Assembly (NCBI RefSeq): GCF_000025005.1 | Contig: NC_013525.1 | Location: 1,514,501-1,578,500 of the forward strand | Direction of reading: 5' to 3' | Length of the DNA stretch: 64,000 nt | Source: Thermobaculum terrenum ATCC BAA-798 | GTDB taxonomy: Bacteria; Chloroflexota; Chloroflexia; Thermobaculales; Thermobaculaceae | Shown: positions 18,038 to 25,989 of the stretch, in pieces | Position numbering within the stretch: position 1 is the stretch's first letter | How the letters are laid out: each line of letters begins with the position of its first letter | Made by a program: the position numbers and the translations under genes | Notes under the pieces: generated by a model | Told to the model about the DNA's origin: nothing | The model's database searches: none | What the model saw: the letters and a program-made list of their open reading frames with translations, nothing else

Positions 18038-19406
18038 CAGCAGTTTCATATCGTCTCATAAGACTTACGTATTTTTCGGGTAACTTACCTCTGATGTGTG
18101 TGCCAGCATGAGTAAACTCTTCAGTTCTAACCTGACCATATTTATGGAACAGATCCACAAGAGCCCCCTCCGAATAAGGAAGCAATACATCAAGCTCCCT
18201 TAGATTGCTTTCTAGCACCTGCTCAACTTTTGACAACAGTGTATCTATACCCCATCCCAGCTCAGCAGAGATAAGAACGTAATTATCTGGGAGATCTTCT
18301 AAGGACGGCAGGCCACTATCGAGATCGGGAGCTAGCTTATCTACCTTGTTTAGCGCTACTACTGTAGGTTTATCAGCAGCCCCCAGGGATCTTAAGGTCT
18401 CATTTACGGTTGCTGCTTGTTCCTCCGCATTCTCGTGAGTTATGTCCACAACGTGAACTAGCACGTCCGCTTCAAGTATCTCCTCAAGAGTAGCCCGGAA
18501 GGCAGCAACTAGATCAGTAGGCAACTTCTGGATAAAGCCTACAGTGTCCGTCCACAGGCTGAGCATGCCAGCAGGAAGTCGCACTTGCCTGGTAGTAGGA
18601 TCAAGAGTTGCGAACAGCTTATCCTCTGCCAGGACATCGGCACCGGCCAGCTTATTAAGAAGCGTACTCTTACCAGCATTCGTGTAGCCTACAAGCGAGA
18701 CTACCGGTAGTCCCTCAGCCTTCCTGTGTTCTCGCAGTATCTTGCGATGCTTTCTTACCTGCTCGATCTCTCTTTTTATATGAGTTATACGCTCTCTGGA
18801 CTGTCTTCGGTCAACTTCCAGCTGAGTTTCTCCTGGGCCTCTAAGACCAACCCCTCCCACCCCTTGTCTAGAGAGGTGTGTCCACATTCTTGTAAGCCTC
18901 GGAAGGCGGTACTCAAGCTGAGCAAGTTCTACCTGTAATCTTCCCTCTTTAGTTCTAGCTCGTCGAGCAAATATATCTAGTATCAGGGCAGATCTATCTA
19001 TTATCTTGCACTTGAGCTCGTCCTCTAGATTACGCTCCTGACTTGGAGAGAGTTCGTCATCAAATAAAACAACTGTAGCGCCAGTTGCGTTCTTCATATC
19101 GGCTAGCTCGCGCAACTTACCCTTACCGATAAACGTCCTGGGATCAGGAGCTGCAAGGCGTTGTGTTATTCGCCCTACAACCTTGACATCAGCCGTATCA
19201 GCTAGCCTCTCTAATTCATCTAGAGATGAATTAACATCCCATTTGCTATCTGGGGTCTGAACCCCTACTAAAATTGCCAGCTCTTCAGGTTGTGCAGTCG
19301 AAACTGGTTTTATAGGTCCTACTCTGTCAATTGTGTCCTGCAATTGATCTCCTCTGAATACATCTTTATTTCTCATAGTTATACTACTATAACCAAGTTG
19401 CAACAA
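18018..19406 (-). CDS. hflX: Ribosome-associated GTPase HflX
   Basis: About 462 residues. HflX is a GTPase that binds the large ribosomal subunit and rescues or splits stalled ribosomes under stress. An N-terminal HflX domain (DPRTFIGKGKLREL, VVLFDDELSPSQERNLE), a helical linker (RRQSRERITHIKREIEQV), and a G domain with G1 GYTNAGKSTLLNKL, G3 DTVGFI and G4 NKVD are visible. The start is the TTG at 19406, four bases after the miaA stop; an ATG at 19376 is an alternative, and neither has a clear ribosome site. The stop codon lies inside a perfect palindrome. Confidence 0.95.
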   Translation of the reverse strand: MLQLGYSSITMRNKDVFRGDQLQDTIDRVGPIKPVSTAQPEELAILVGVQTPDSKWDVNSSLDELERLADTADVKVVGRITQRLAAPDPRTFIGKGKLRELADMKNATGATVVLFDDELSPSQERNLEDELKCKIIDRSALILDIFARRARTKEGRLQVELAQLEYRLPRLTRMWTHLSRQGVGGVGLRGPGETQLEVDRRQSRERITHIKREIEQVRKHRKILREHRKAEGLPVVSLVGYTNAGKSTLLNKLAGADVLAEDKLFATLDPTTRQVRLPAGMLSLWTDTVGFIQKLPTDLVAAFRATLEEILEADVLVHVVDITHENAEEQAATVNETLRSLGAADKPTVVALNKVDKLAPDLDSGLPSLEDLPDNYVLISAELGWGIDTLLSKVEQVLESNLRELDVLLPYSEGALVDLFHKYGQVRTEEFTHAGTHIRGKLPEKYVSLMRRYETAESRSGD

Positions 19407-19410
19407 CAGA

Positions 19411-20352
19411 TTAGGACAGGTGTCTATTTATTAGAGATTTCATGTGCACCAAATCCGTATCTGTAGTTGGATCAAACCAATTCACATCTCTAAACTTTCT
19501 AAACCACACATATTGGTGTCTGACTAACTTGTGATTATGATAGGAAAGGTGCCTCAAACATTCTTCAAGAGACGACCGGCCCTCAAAATATGGCTGAAAG
19601 TCACCATAGCCTATGCTCTGCATAGAGGGCAGATCCCATCCGTAACCCATATCTAGCAAGCCTTGTATCTCTTCCAAAAGCCCCCTGCGCAACATATCCT
19701 TGGTTCTGTTCTCAATGCGTTCATACAACTTAGGTCTGTCCATTGTTAGACCAAGTATCAGAAAATCATACTTGGGAGGTTCTGAAGACTGAAGCTCAGA
19801 TATCGGCCTCCCTGTTAATTCAAACACCTCTAGGGCCCTAATTATTCTTCGCAAGTCGCCTGGAAGGATCCTCTCGGCAGCCACAGGATCGACACTTCTC
19901 AACTTGTCATGGAGAAATTTTGTACCTTTTTGCTTGGCAATAGCACGCAAAGAATCTCTAATCTCAGGATTGGGAGCTACTCTTGGTATATTCCAACCCT
20001 CAATGATTGCCTTCAGATATTGACCTGTACCCCCCACCACAAAAGGGACTTTATGTCTATCGAGTAAAGAGTCAATTGTTCTATAAGACAGTTCCTGCTG
20101 CTGTGCTAGCGTCCATGTCTCATCTGGATTTACGAGATCTATGCAGTGATGATGAACCTTGGCTTGTTGCTCACGAGTAGGTTTAGCAGTTCCGATATCC
20201 ATGTATCGATAAACCTGCCTACTATCCTGATTGACTACCTCTCCGTTATATTCGAGGCAGAGGTCTATGGACAGGGCAGTCTTTCCCACAGCAGTAGGGC
20301 CAAGGATTACTATCACCGGTAGCTTTTGTGCGGACACATGATATAGTACCAA
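19411..20352 (-). CDS. miaA: tRNA dimethylallyltransferase MiaA
   Basis: A 313-residue enzyme that adds a dimethylallyl group to A37 of tRNAs reading U-starting codons. It shows the P-loop GPTAVGKTALSIDL, QVYRYMDIGTAKPT, FVVGGTGQYLKAII, and the C-terminal QSIGYGDF and RHQYVWFRKF segments. The start read is TTG at 20352, with an in-frame GTG a few codons later. hflX follows after 4 bases, the common miaA-hflX order. It diverges from mltG. Confidence 0.95.
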   Translation of the reverse strand: MVLYHVSAQKLPVIVILGPTAVGKTALSIDLCLEYNGEVVNQDSRQVYRYMDIGTAKPTREQQAKVHHHCIDLVNPDETWTLAQQQELSYRTIDSLLDRHKVPFVVGGTGQYLKAIIEGWNIPRVAPNPEIRDSLRAIAKQKGTKFLHDKLRSVDPVAAERILPGDLRRIIRALEVFELTGRPISELQSSEPPKYDFLILGLTMDRPKLYERIENRTKDMLRRGLLEEIQGLLDMGYGWDLPSMQSIGYGDFQPYFEGRSSLEECLRHLSYHNHKLVRHQYVWFRKFRDVNWFDPTTDTDLVHMKSLINRHLS

Positions 20353-20364
20353 GTGCGGCAGAAA

Positions 20365-20393
20365 TTGTAATGTGCATCTCTGCTTGCTAGAAT
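20365..20393 (+). promoter_or_regulatory. mltG promoter, leaderless type
   Basis: TTGTAA at 20365-20370 and TAGAAT at 20388-20393 are separated by exactly 17 bases. The -10 ends 6 bases before the mltG ATG at 20400, so the transcript should start on the start codon. No ribosome-binding sequence precedes that ATG. Confidence 0.7.
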
Positions 20394-20399
20394 CGCAAG

Positions 20400-21443
20400 A
20401 TGAATCAGGACATCAATAGGCAATCTCCAGATGATCAACCAGCACGTTGGCCTCTATTTTGGGCATTAGTGATTCTTGCCTTGGCAGTTCCAGCACTATG
20501 GTGGTATTTGGACCCAACACCTAGGGCGGATGCATCTTCTAAACCAGTGACAGTTGTAGTGAGACATGGAGAAGGCTGGAACGATCTTACAGATAGATTA
20601 CACAGGCTAGGGATCATAAGAAGGCCGTTAATATTCAAGGCGCTAGTCGTGCTCTCAGGTGAGAGGGGTCATCTCCTACCAGGCAGATATTTAATAAAGA
20701 GGGGAACGAGTGCTAGGGATCTCATAGCTACCTTCACAGATGCAAGCAATCAGTCTAAGATCACCATCCCCGAAGGTTTTAGGCTGGGGCAAATTGAGGA
20801 CAGGATGCTTCAATTAGGACTCACTACTCCACAACAATGGCAGGAAGCAATCAATAACCCACCAAAGTCTCCGTTATTAGCTTCTAAGCCTAAGGGGGTT
20901 AGTATCGAAGGTTATATCTTTCCAGATACATATATCTTTACGGAGGAGAATGCTGCACAGCAGCTTGTAAGAGAGGGAATAGCTAACATGCAAAAGCACC
21001 TCTCCAAGGATATAATTCAAGGCTTCAAACGCCAAGGGTTAACTATAAACGAAGGACTAACCCTGGCCAGCATTGTGGAAAGAGAGGCTCAAATTCCGTC
21101 TGAGAGACCAATAATTGCCTCGGTTTATCTTAATCGGCTAAGAAAGGGCATGCCCCTGCAGGCTGACCCAACAGTCCAATATGCAGTTGGGAAAAGGGGA
21201 GAATGGTGGAAGTCCCCTCTGACAAGGCAAGATCTAAAATCCGACTCCCCTTACAATACATATGTACATAAGGGGCTCCCACCAGGACCTATCTGTAGCC
21301 CTGGTTTACCATCAATAAAAGCCGTAGCGTATCCCGCCCACACAGATTACCTTTATTTTGTTGCTAAGGGTGATGGGTCGCATGCTTTTGCAAAAACTTT
21401 ACAGGAACACGAACAAAACATACAAAGATACCTTAGAAGATGA
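20400..21443 (+). CDS. mltG: Endolytic murein transglycosylase MltG
   Basis: A 347-residue YceG/MltG-family protein that cleaves nascent peptidoglycan strands and so sets glycan length. An N-terminal single membrane segment (about 18-38) is followed by a LysM-like region and the catalytic domain with IEGYIFPDTYIF, LTLASIVEREAQIPSERP (catalytic Glu), LQADPTVQYAVG, SPYNTYVHKGLPPGPICSPGLP and FVAKGDGSHAFA. The stop overlaps the next start as ATGA, so it leads an operon with the prepilin peptidase and flavin-reductase-like genes. Confidence 0.95.
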   Translation: MNQDINRQSPDDQPARWPLFWALVILALAVPALWWYLDPTPRADASSKPVTVVVRHGEGWNDLTDRLHRLGIIRRPLIFKALVVLSGERGHLLPGRYLIKRGTSARDLIATFTDASNQSKITIPEGFRLGQIEDRMLQLGLTTPQQWQEAINNPPKSPLLASKPKGVSIEGYIFPDTYIFTEENAAQQLVREGIANMQKHLSKDIIQGFKRQGLTINEGLTLASIVEREAQIPSERPIIASVYLNRLRKGMPLQADPTVQYAVGKRGEWWKSPLTRQDLKSDSPYNTYVHKGLPPGPICSPGLPSIKAVAYPAHTDYLYFVAKGDGSHAFAKTLQEHEQNIQRYLRR

Positions 21444-22063
21444 TCGAAGCACTTATATCTCTGGTGATAGGTCTGCTATCAGCCACTACGGCAAATATAA
21501 TTGCATCAAAGATAGGTGGAATAAAACCGGCAGTCGGCAGCAAGCAATCACTCCTGCTCGCTACTATTTGCTTCCTAGCGGTCTTAGTTCATGGGCTACA
21601 AGCAGGCATCGAATGTAACTTAGCGGCTGGCATATACATCGCTATTCTAGCCGCATGCGGAGCTATAGACCTGCAAAGGAGACTTGTATATCCTTCAGTC
21701 GTGATAACGGGAATACTGGCATCACTTCTGCTTAACCCATTATTGTGCAATACAAACCTGACCAATACTCTAGTAGGGCTGTTAGAAGGGCTTATTGTAT
21801 TTACGCTGATATTTGCAATAGGGATAATGATATTCCGAGCATCGGCGCTTGGGGTAGGAGATATTCTATTAGCTGCCATGATAGGTGGCATGGTGGGGGC
21901 AAGATCAGCACTAGCAGCTCTGATACTTGGGGTAGTCCTAGCTGGAGTCTACGCCACATTACTCCTGATAACAGGGAAGGCAAGTAGAAAAAGTTACTTT
22001 GCTTTTGGAGCTCCATTGTGCGTGGCTGCAATAGTTGTAATTAGCTTGAACCTAGGGAAATAA
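21440..22063 (+). CDS. Prepilin peptidase-like A24 membrane protease
   Basis: A 207-residue, almost wholly hydrophobic protein with about 6-7 membrane segments. Two aspartates fit the A24 (TadV/CpaA/PilD catalytic domain) pattern: one in ACGAIDLQRRLVYP and one in ALGVGDILLAA (the GxGD motif). The N-terminal methylase domain of PilD is absent. The family cuts leader peptides of type IV pilin-like proteins. No pilus genes are adjacent; it overlaps mltG by 4 bases and ends 1 base before the next gene. Confidence 0.82.
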   Translation: MIEALISLVIGLLSATTANIIASKIGGIKPAVGSKQSLLLATICFLAVLVHGLQAGIECNLAAGIYIAILAACGAIDLQRRLVYPSVVITGILASLLLNPLLCNTNLTNTLVGLLEGLIVFTLIFAIGIMIFRASALGVGDILLAAMIGGMVGARSALAALILGVVLAGVYATLLLITGKASRKSYFAFGAPLCVAAIVVISLNLGK

Positions 22064-22064
22064 G

Positions 22065-22535
22065 ATGCCAAGAGCTAAATCTACTGACAGCAATATAGGA
22101 GAGATATTTACACTAGGAGTTTATGTTCTCACCCTCAAAATTAACGACGACATCGTCCAGACGGTAACACCACAATTGATGCCTATTTCTTGGAATCCTC
22201 TTTTGTTAGTAGCAAGTATAAAGAAAACAGACCCTTTAGCTACATCAATAAGTAAGGATCAAACAATATGGATAAATGTTCTCATGGCAGGGGAGCGAAC
22301 AACAGTGGAAAGCTTACTAGAGAGTAGACCCAAATTGCCTGATGATGTAGAAGTGCATCAGGATAACAATACGGTACTTTCAAAATCGGTATTGGCTCTG
22401 GAATGTAGTGTGATAGAGATCACAGAGCAAGGGGACAGCCTACTTATAATATTGAGATCAAATAGGCACTTTATGCCCTCGCAAGGCCAACCGCTAACCC
22501 TCAGGCAAAGCGGGTTGGCTAGTCATTTTTACTAG
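22065..22535 (+). CDS. Divergent flavin-reductase-like split-barrel protein
   Basis: A 156-residue protein. The pattern FTLGVYVLTLKINDD, then MPISWNPLLLVASIKKTDPLATSI, then IWINVLMAGE, and a later ECSVIEITEQGDSLLIIL, follows the layout of FMN-binding flavin-reductase-like domains (entry strand, pro-rich loop, core helix, closing strand). It is remote, and the usual flavin-contact residues are not clear, so flavin binding is doubtful. It begins 1 base after the prepilin peptidase and is the last gene of the mltG operon. Confidence 0.5.
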   Translation: MPRAKSTDSNIGEIFTLGVYVLTLKINDDIVQTVTPQLMPISWNPLLLVASIKKTDPLATSISKDQTIWINVLMAGERTTVESLLESRPKLPDDVEVHQDNNTVLSKSVLALECSVIEITEQGDSLLIILRSNRHFMPSQGQPLTLRQSGLASHFY

Positions 22536-22544
22536 TGAATCGGA

Positions 22545-22574
22545 TTGACTAGTAACGCCGGCTTGTTATATACT
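22545..22574 (+). promoter_or_regulatory. Promoter for the A-type Fe-S carrier gene
   Basis: TTGACT at 22545-22550 and TATACT at 22569-22574 are 18 bases apart. This predicts a leader of about 35 bases before the ATG at 22618, which is preceded by GGGAGG. Confidence 0.6.
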
Positions 22575-22617
22575 GCTTCAGAGAGTAGGATGATCCAGTT
22601 GGGAGGTTTCTGAAAAG

Positions 22618-22974
22618 ATGGTAACAATTACGGAGAGTGCAGCCGCCAAGATCAAGGACCTGATGGAGAAGGAAGGACAACAGGGTGCTGCCCTAAGGCT
22701 ATATGTTGCGGGCGGCGGATGCTCCGGTCTTAACTATGGTATGGCCTTTGAAGAAGAGGTTGATCCTGAGGACCATGTATTCGAGCAAAACGGCGTCAAG
22801 ATCCTAATAGATAGCTACAGCTATCCTTATGTCAAAGGATCTGAGATTGACTACATAGATGGCTTGTTCGGCTCTGGGTTTACTATCAACAATCCTAATG
22901 CAGTGAGTACTTGTGCCTGCGGGCACTCTTTTGACACTGGCAGTAACGCTGCTACAGCCAGAAGCTGCAGGTAA
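22618..22974 (+). CDS. erpA: A-type iron-sulfur carrier (ErpA/IscA family)
   Basis: A 118-residue HesB/IscA/ErpA-family protein that hands Fe-S clusters to target enzymes. The three ligand cysteines are in place: GGGCSGLNYGM and the C-terminal STCACGHSF (CxC). Other family segments are ITESAAAKIKDLM and KILIDSYSYPYVKGSEIDYID. It is monocistronic, with its own promoter and a strong downstream hairpin. Choosing ErpA over IscA or SufA is not possible with certainty, because no isc or suf genes are next to it. Confidence 0.9.
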   Translation: MVTITESAAAKIKDLMEKEGQQGAALRLYVAGGGCSGLNYGMAFEEEVDPEDHVFEQNGVKILIDSYSYPYVKGSEIDYIDGLFGSGFTINNPNAVSTCACGHSFDTGSNAATARSCR

Positions 22975-23010
22975 TATCCTAAACCGTAGTAAACAAAAAT
23001 CTGAAGAGAC

Positions 23011-23060
23011 AAGACGAGAGGGGGGACCTAACTATAGGTACCCCCTCTTGTAATTATTTT
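23011..23060. terminator. Terminator between erpA and the Lon-domain gene
   Basis: A GC-rich hairpin (GAGAGGGGGG...ACCTA pairing with TAGGT...CCCCCTC, one imperfection) is followed on the plus strand by a T-rich run (TTATTTTTTATTTTT). It sits between convergent genes and can serve both. Confidence 0.85.
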
Positions 23061-23089
23061 TTATTTTTAAGAAAGCTTTAGACTGACCT

Positions 23090-23731
23090 CTATATATCAC
23101 CATCGGGCTCAATAATAGGTCTGGTAGGTCCTATTTTATCCAAGAGACTTATCTCTGCACGTAGATGCTTGGCTACCCAGTCCAATCTTTGCCTGGCAGA
23201 GGTGCACTCCAAGATTTTCTGTTTCTCAGATAAAGGAATGTGAAGTGCTCCTGCCACGAAAGACAGCGACTGAATATCATGGCTGATTTCGTCCGAAGAT
23301 CCTTTTATACCTGCCTTTTTTCGGTAATCAGAGATCAAATCCCTGACCTCTTCGGCAAGTATAGACACCTCATGCTCATCCTCTTCTTCATCTCGTAAAA
23401 ACTCTATCTCAGCCTGCAAGTAAGGCTCATCATCTATAAGTCGAAGGATACGAAATCTCTCTTTACCTACAGTAAGTAGATCCATACGACCATCCGGATA
23501 CTTCCCAGCTGAAACTATTCTTGCCATAGTACCGATTTCTTCTGGCTCAGCCGGACCTCCGACCTCTTTACCCTTGCGAATCTTAACCACCCCGAACATC
23601 CCATCGTGAGCAAGACAGCGGGAGATCATTATCTTATACCTCTCCTCAAAGATGTGGAGGGGTAAAAGCATACCTGGAAACAGCACAGTGTGTAATGGAA
23701 ACAAAGGTATTATATTCACGGATGGTTGCAA
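23090..23731 (-). CDS. Stand-alone Lon substrate-binding-domain protein
   Basis: A 213-residue protein consisting only of the Lon N-terminal (PUA-like plus helical) domain: IIPLFPLHTVLFPGMLLPLH, IFEERYKIMISRCL, FGVVKIRKGKEVGG, GTMARIVSAGKYPDGRMDLLTVG. There is no ATPase or protease part. Such proteins are common, but their role is not settled. The TTG start has AGGAG 6 bases upstream. It is monocistronic and converges on erpA; the full Lon is at the left edge. Confidence 0.9.
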   Translation of the reverse strand: MQPSVNIIPLFPLHTVLFPGMLLPLHIFEERYKIMISRCLAHDGMFGVVKIRKGKEVGGPAEPEEIGTMARIVSAGKYPDGRMDLLTVGKERFRILRLIDDEPYLQAEIEFLRDEEEDEHEVSILAEEVRDLISDYRKKAGIKGSSDEISHDIQSLSFVAGALHIPLSEKQKILECTSARQRLDWVAKHLRAEISLLDKIGPTRPIIEPDGDI

Positions 23732-23834
23732 GGAATACTCCTGTATCTAAACTAGGAAGCAAAATCTAGCTTCTTCTCCCATAACTATGGTAAATACGCA
23801 AGAGCATAACTGCAAATATGACCATTGAAAGCCA

Positions 23835-24464
23835 ATGATGGACGATAAGATGAATTCAACAAGGGTTACAGGTATTGTCTTAGCAGCTGGACTCTCCCAG
23901 AGAATGGGACAACCTAAACAGCTCCTAAAGCTAGGATCTCAAACACTCCTGTCACAGGTCATGCTTAACGCTATAAGGTCAAAGCTGGACCAAGTAATCG
24001 TAGTAGTATCGCCCCAAATAGAGCAGCAAGCAACCCAAATACTAGAATCATTAGATAAGAAGGTGCTTATAGTGGTCAATACAGACCCAGTAAGAGGAAT
24101 AAGCTCATCTATCAAGTTAGGATTAGAGGAAGTAAGCGAAGGCGCCAGGGGAGTAATGGTTTTACTTGGAGATCAACCTTTAGTGAGCACTGAGATCATA
24201 GATAAACTAATCGACACATTTGATCTTCATCCAAAGAAGATAATAGTTCCTACTTATAACGGCAAAGATGGTAACCCAGTTATTTTCCCTGCAGAATCCA
24301 TTGGTGATTTAAGGACGATAAGCGGAGATAAAGGGGCAAAAAATATCATCTACAATCACTTAGACCTGGTAATAAAAGTGGAAGTTGGAGATCTGGGTTC
24401 CATGGAGGATATTGATACGCCCGAGGACTATAAAAATATCCTTGCAAGATTTATGGAACGATAG
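23835..24464 (+). CDS. MocA-like nucleotidyltransferase (MobA-related)
   Basis: A 209-residue NTP-transferase-fold protein: VLAAGLSQRMGQPKQLLKLG (the G-x-G-x-R-M-G-x-x-K signature), VNTDPVRGISSSIKLGLEE, MVLLGDQPLVS and the C-terminal GSMEDIDTPEDY. This pattern is that of MocA/CoxI-associated molybdenum cofactor cytidylyltransferases, which make the dinucleotide cofactor for xanthine dehydrogenase/CO dehydrogenase-type enzymes. A molybdopterin-binding gene two positions downstream supports that. An alternative ATG (MNSTRV) lies 5 codons in. No such molybdoenzyme is in the window. Confidence 0.85.
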   Translation: MMDDKMNSTRVTGIVLAAGLSQRMGQPKQLLKLGSQTLLSQVMLNAIRSKLDQVIVVVSPQIEQQATQILESLDKKVLIVVNTDPVRGISSSIKLGLEEVSEGARGVMVLLGDQPLVSTEIIDKLIDTFDLHPKKIIVPTYNGKDGNPVIFPAESIGDLRTISGDKGAKNIIYNHLDLVIKVEVGDLGSMEDIDTPEDYKNILARFMER

Positions 24465-24465
24465 C

Positions 24466-24957
24466 ATGTACTGCCTCCAGTGTGGTCACGAGCTTACAAA
24501 ACGTAATTTGGAAGATAGGATAAGGCGCGTTTGCCCTTCATGTGGATGGGTATTGTGGGACGACCCCAAAGTAGTAGTCGCTGCCCTAATACACTCTAAC
24601 TTCAACATTTTGCTATGTAAGAGGACCTATGATCCGGGCAAAGGCAAGTGGAGCTTTCCTGCGGGCTACGTCGACCGAGGTGAAAAGCTAGAAGATGCAC
24701 TGGAAAGGGAAGTTTACGAAGAAACAGGGTTAAGAATATCTAATCCAAAACTGATTGAACTTTGGTCGGAAAAGGGTAATCCGGTAATCCTGGCTGTATA
24801 CGAAGTCCAAAATGTACAAGGCAAGATTTTACCTAACCAAGACGAAATTGCAGCTATCGAATGGTTTGATGCTAGGGCCCTCCCTGATATGGCCTTTGAA
24901 CACGATAAGCTTATAATAAATAACTGGCTTACGAAACTAGTAAAAGGACATGAATAG
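24466..24957 (+). CDS. Nudix hydrolase with N-terminal zinc ribbon
   Basis: About 163 residues. A zinc ribbon (CLQCGHEL...CPSCGW, about 3-30), as in NudC-type and related proteins, precedes a Nudix domain with a full Nudix box in GYVDRGEKLEDALEREVYEE. Such enzymes cleave nucleoside diphosphates linked to other groups; the substrate cannot be read. I start at the ATG at 24466, one base after the MocA-like stop; a longer frame would overlap that gene by about 80 bases. It is followed 3 bases later by the molybdopterin-binding gene. Confidence 0.9.
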   Translation: MYCLQCGHELTKRNLEDRIRRVCPSCGWVLWDDPKVVVAALIHSNFNILLCKRTYDPGKGKWSFPAGYVDRGEKLEDALEREVYEETGLRISNPKLIELWSEKGNPVILAVYEVQNVQGKILPNQDEIAAIEWFDARALPDMAFEHDKLIINNWLTKLVKGHE

Positions 24958-24960
24958 CAA

Positions 24961-25989
24961 ATGCGGGCCATAGAGTTATCAGCTAGCCAAGTAACCAACT
25001 ATCAGGGAAGCATTATATGTCATAACATCTTTGACCCTGCTAATCCTAAAAAGATCCTAATAAGAAAAGGTCACATAATAGATGGCTCTGAGAAACAGAT
25101 AATGAGCCATCTAGGGGATCTCAAGATACACCTCATCATACTAGAGGAAGGTGACATAGACGAATCTACAGCTGCTGAGAGGATTGCAAGAGCAGCAGCA
25201 GGGACAGGACTACAGCTAGGCCCCATCAGTGAAGGTAGTCTACGCATTGAAGCAACAGTTCGTGGGATACTTAGAGTTGATATAGACCGTCTGCGAAGAG
25301 TCAACGAAACAGATGGTGTACTGTTATGGACCTTGCATGATAGAACACCCGTAGAGATTGGTCAGCACGTAGCATCTGCCAAGATAGCACCTCTAGCTAT
25401 ATCTGAGGCAAGTATCCAGGAAGCTGAATCTCAGATGTACGATGGAGTAATTCATGTTGCTCCCTATCAGAGCAAACAGATAGGAGTAATCGTACAAGAA
25501 TCCATGGGCTTGAAAGCTAGAGAGAAGTTTGAAATGGTACTCAAAAACAAAATAGCCTGGTTTGGATCTCTAGAGCCCATTCTAGTCTATTCTGCTAGCG
25601 AGAGAATAAAAGAGGATCTAGAGCATATAATAGCGTCCAGGTGTGATTTGGTTTTGATTGGTGGCACAAGCTCTTTAGATCCATTAGACCCCGCTATAAG
25701 AGCTATTGAGTATCTCGGAGGGGAAATAATCAGAAGAGGGGTACCTGCACACCCTGGGAGCACCTACTGGTTGGGGTCCTTAGCAGATACCCCTATCATT
25801 GGTGTAGCTTCGTGTGGTATGTTTTCACAACGAACAGCCTTAGATCTTATAATGACTATGTTCTTTGCTGGAGAGCAACTGGATAACGCTCTAATCGCGA
25901 ACTTAGGACACGGAGGGCTTATAACCCGGGAAGTAACCCATATGTTCCCCAAGTATACAGAGTATAGGGATATTCAGGCGGAAAATTGA
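24961..25989 (+). CDS. Molybdopterin-binding domain protein (MoeA/MogA-related)
   Basis: A 342-residue protein. The first half (IDRLRRVNETDGVLLWTLHDRTPV, then QHVASAKIAPLAI) and the MoaB/MogA-like fold in the second half (IGVIVQESMGLKAREKFE, CDLVLIGGTSSLDPLDPAI, GEIIRRGVPAHPGSTYWLG) match the family of MoeA-like proteins found beside CoxL-type molybdenum hydroxylases. It probably binds molybdopterin. Its position behind the MocA-like gene agrees. Its stop overlaps the smc start by 4 bases. Confidence 0.8.
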   Translation: MRAIELSASQVTNYQGSIICHNIFDPANPKKILIRKGHIIDGSEKQIMSHLGDLKIHLIILEEGDIDESTAAERIARAAAGTGLQLGPISEGSLRIEATVRGILRVDIDRLRRVNETDGVLLWTLHDRTPVEIGQHVASAKIAPLAISEASIQEAESQMYDGVIHVAPYQSKQIGVIVQESMGLKAREKFEMVLKNKIAWFGSLEPILVYSASERIKEDLEHIIASRCDLVLIGGTSSLDPLDPAIRAIEYLGGEIIRRGVPAHPGSTYWLGSLADTPIIGVASCGMFSQRTALDLIMTMFFAGEQLDNALIANLGHGGLITREVTHMFPKYTEYRDIQAEN

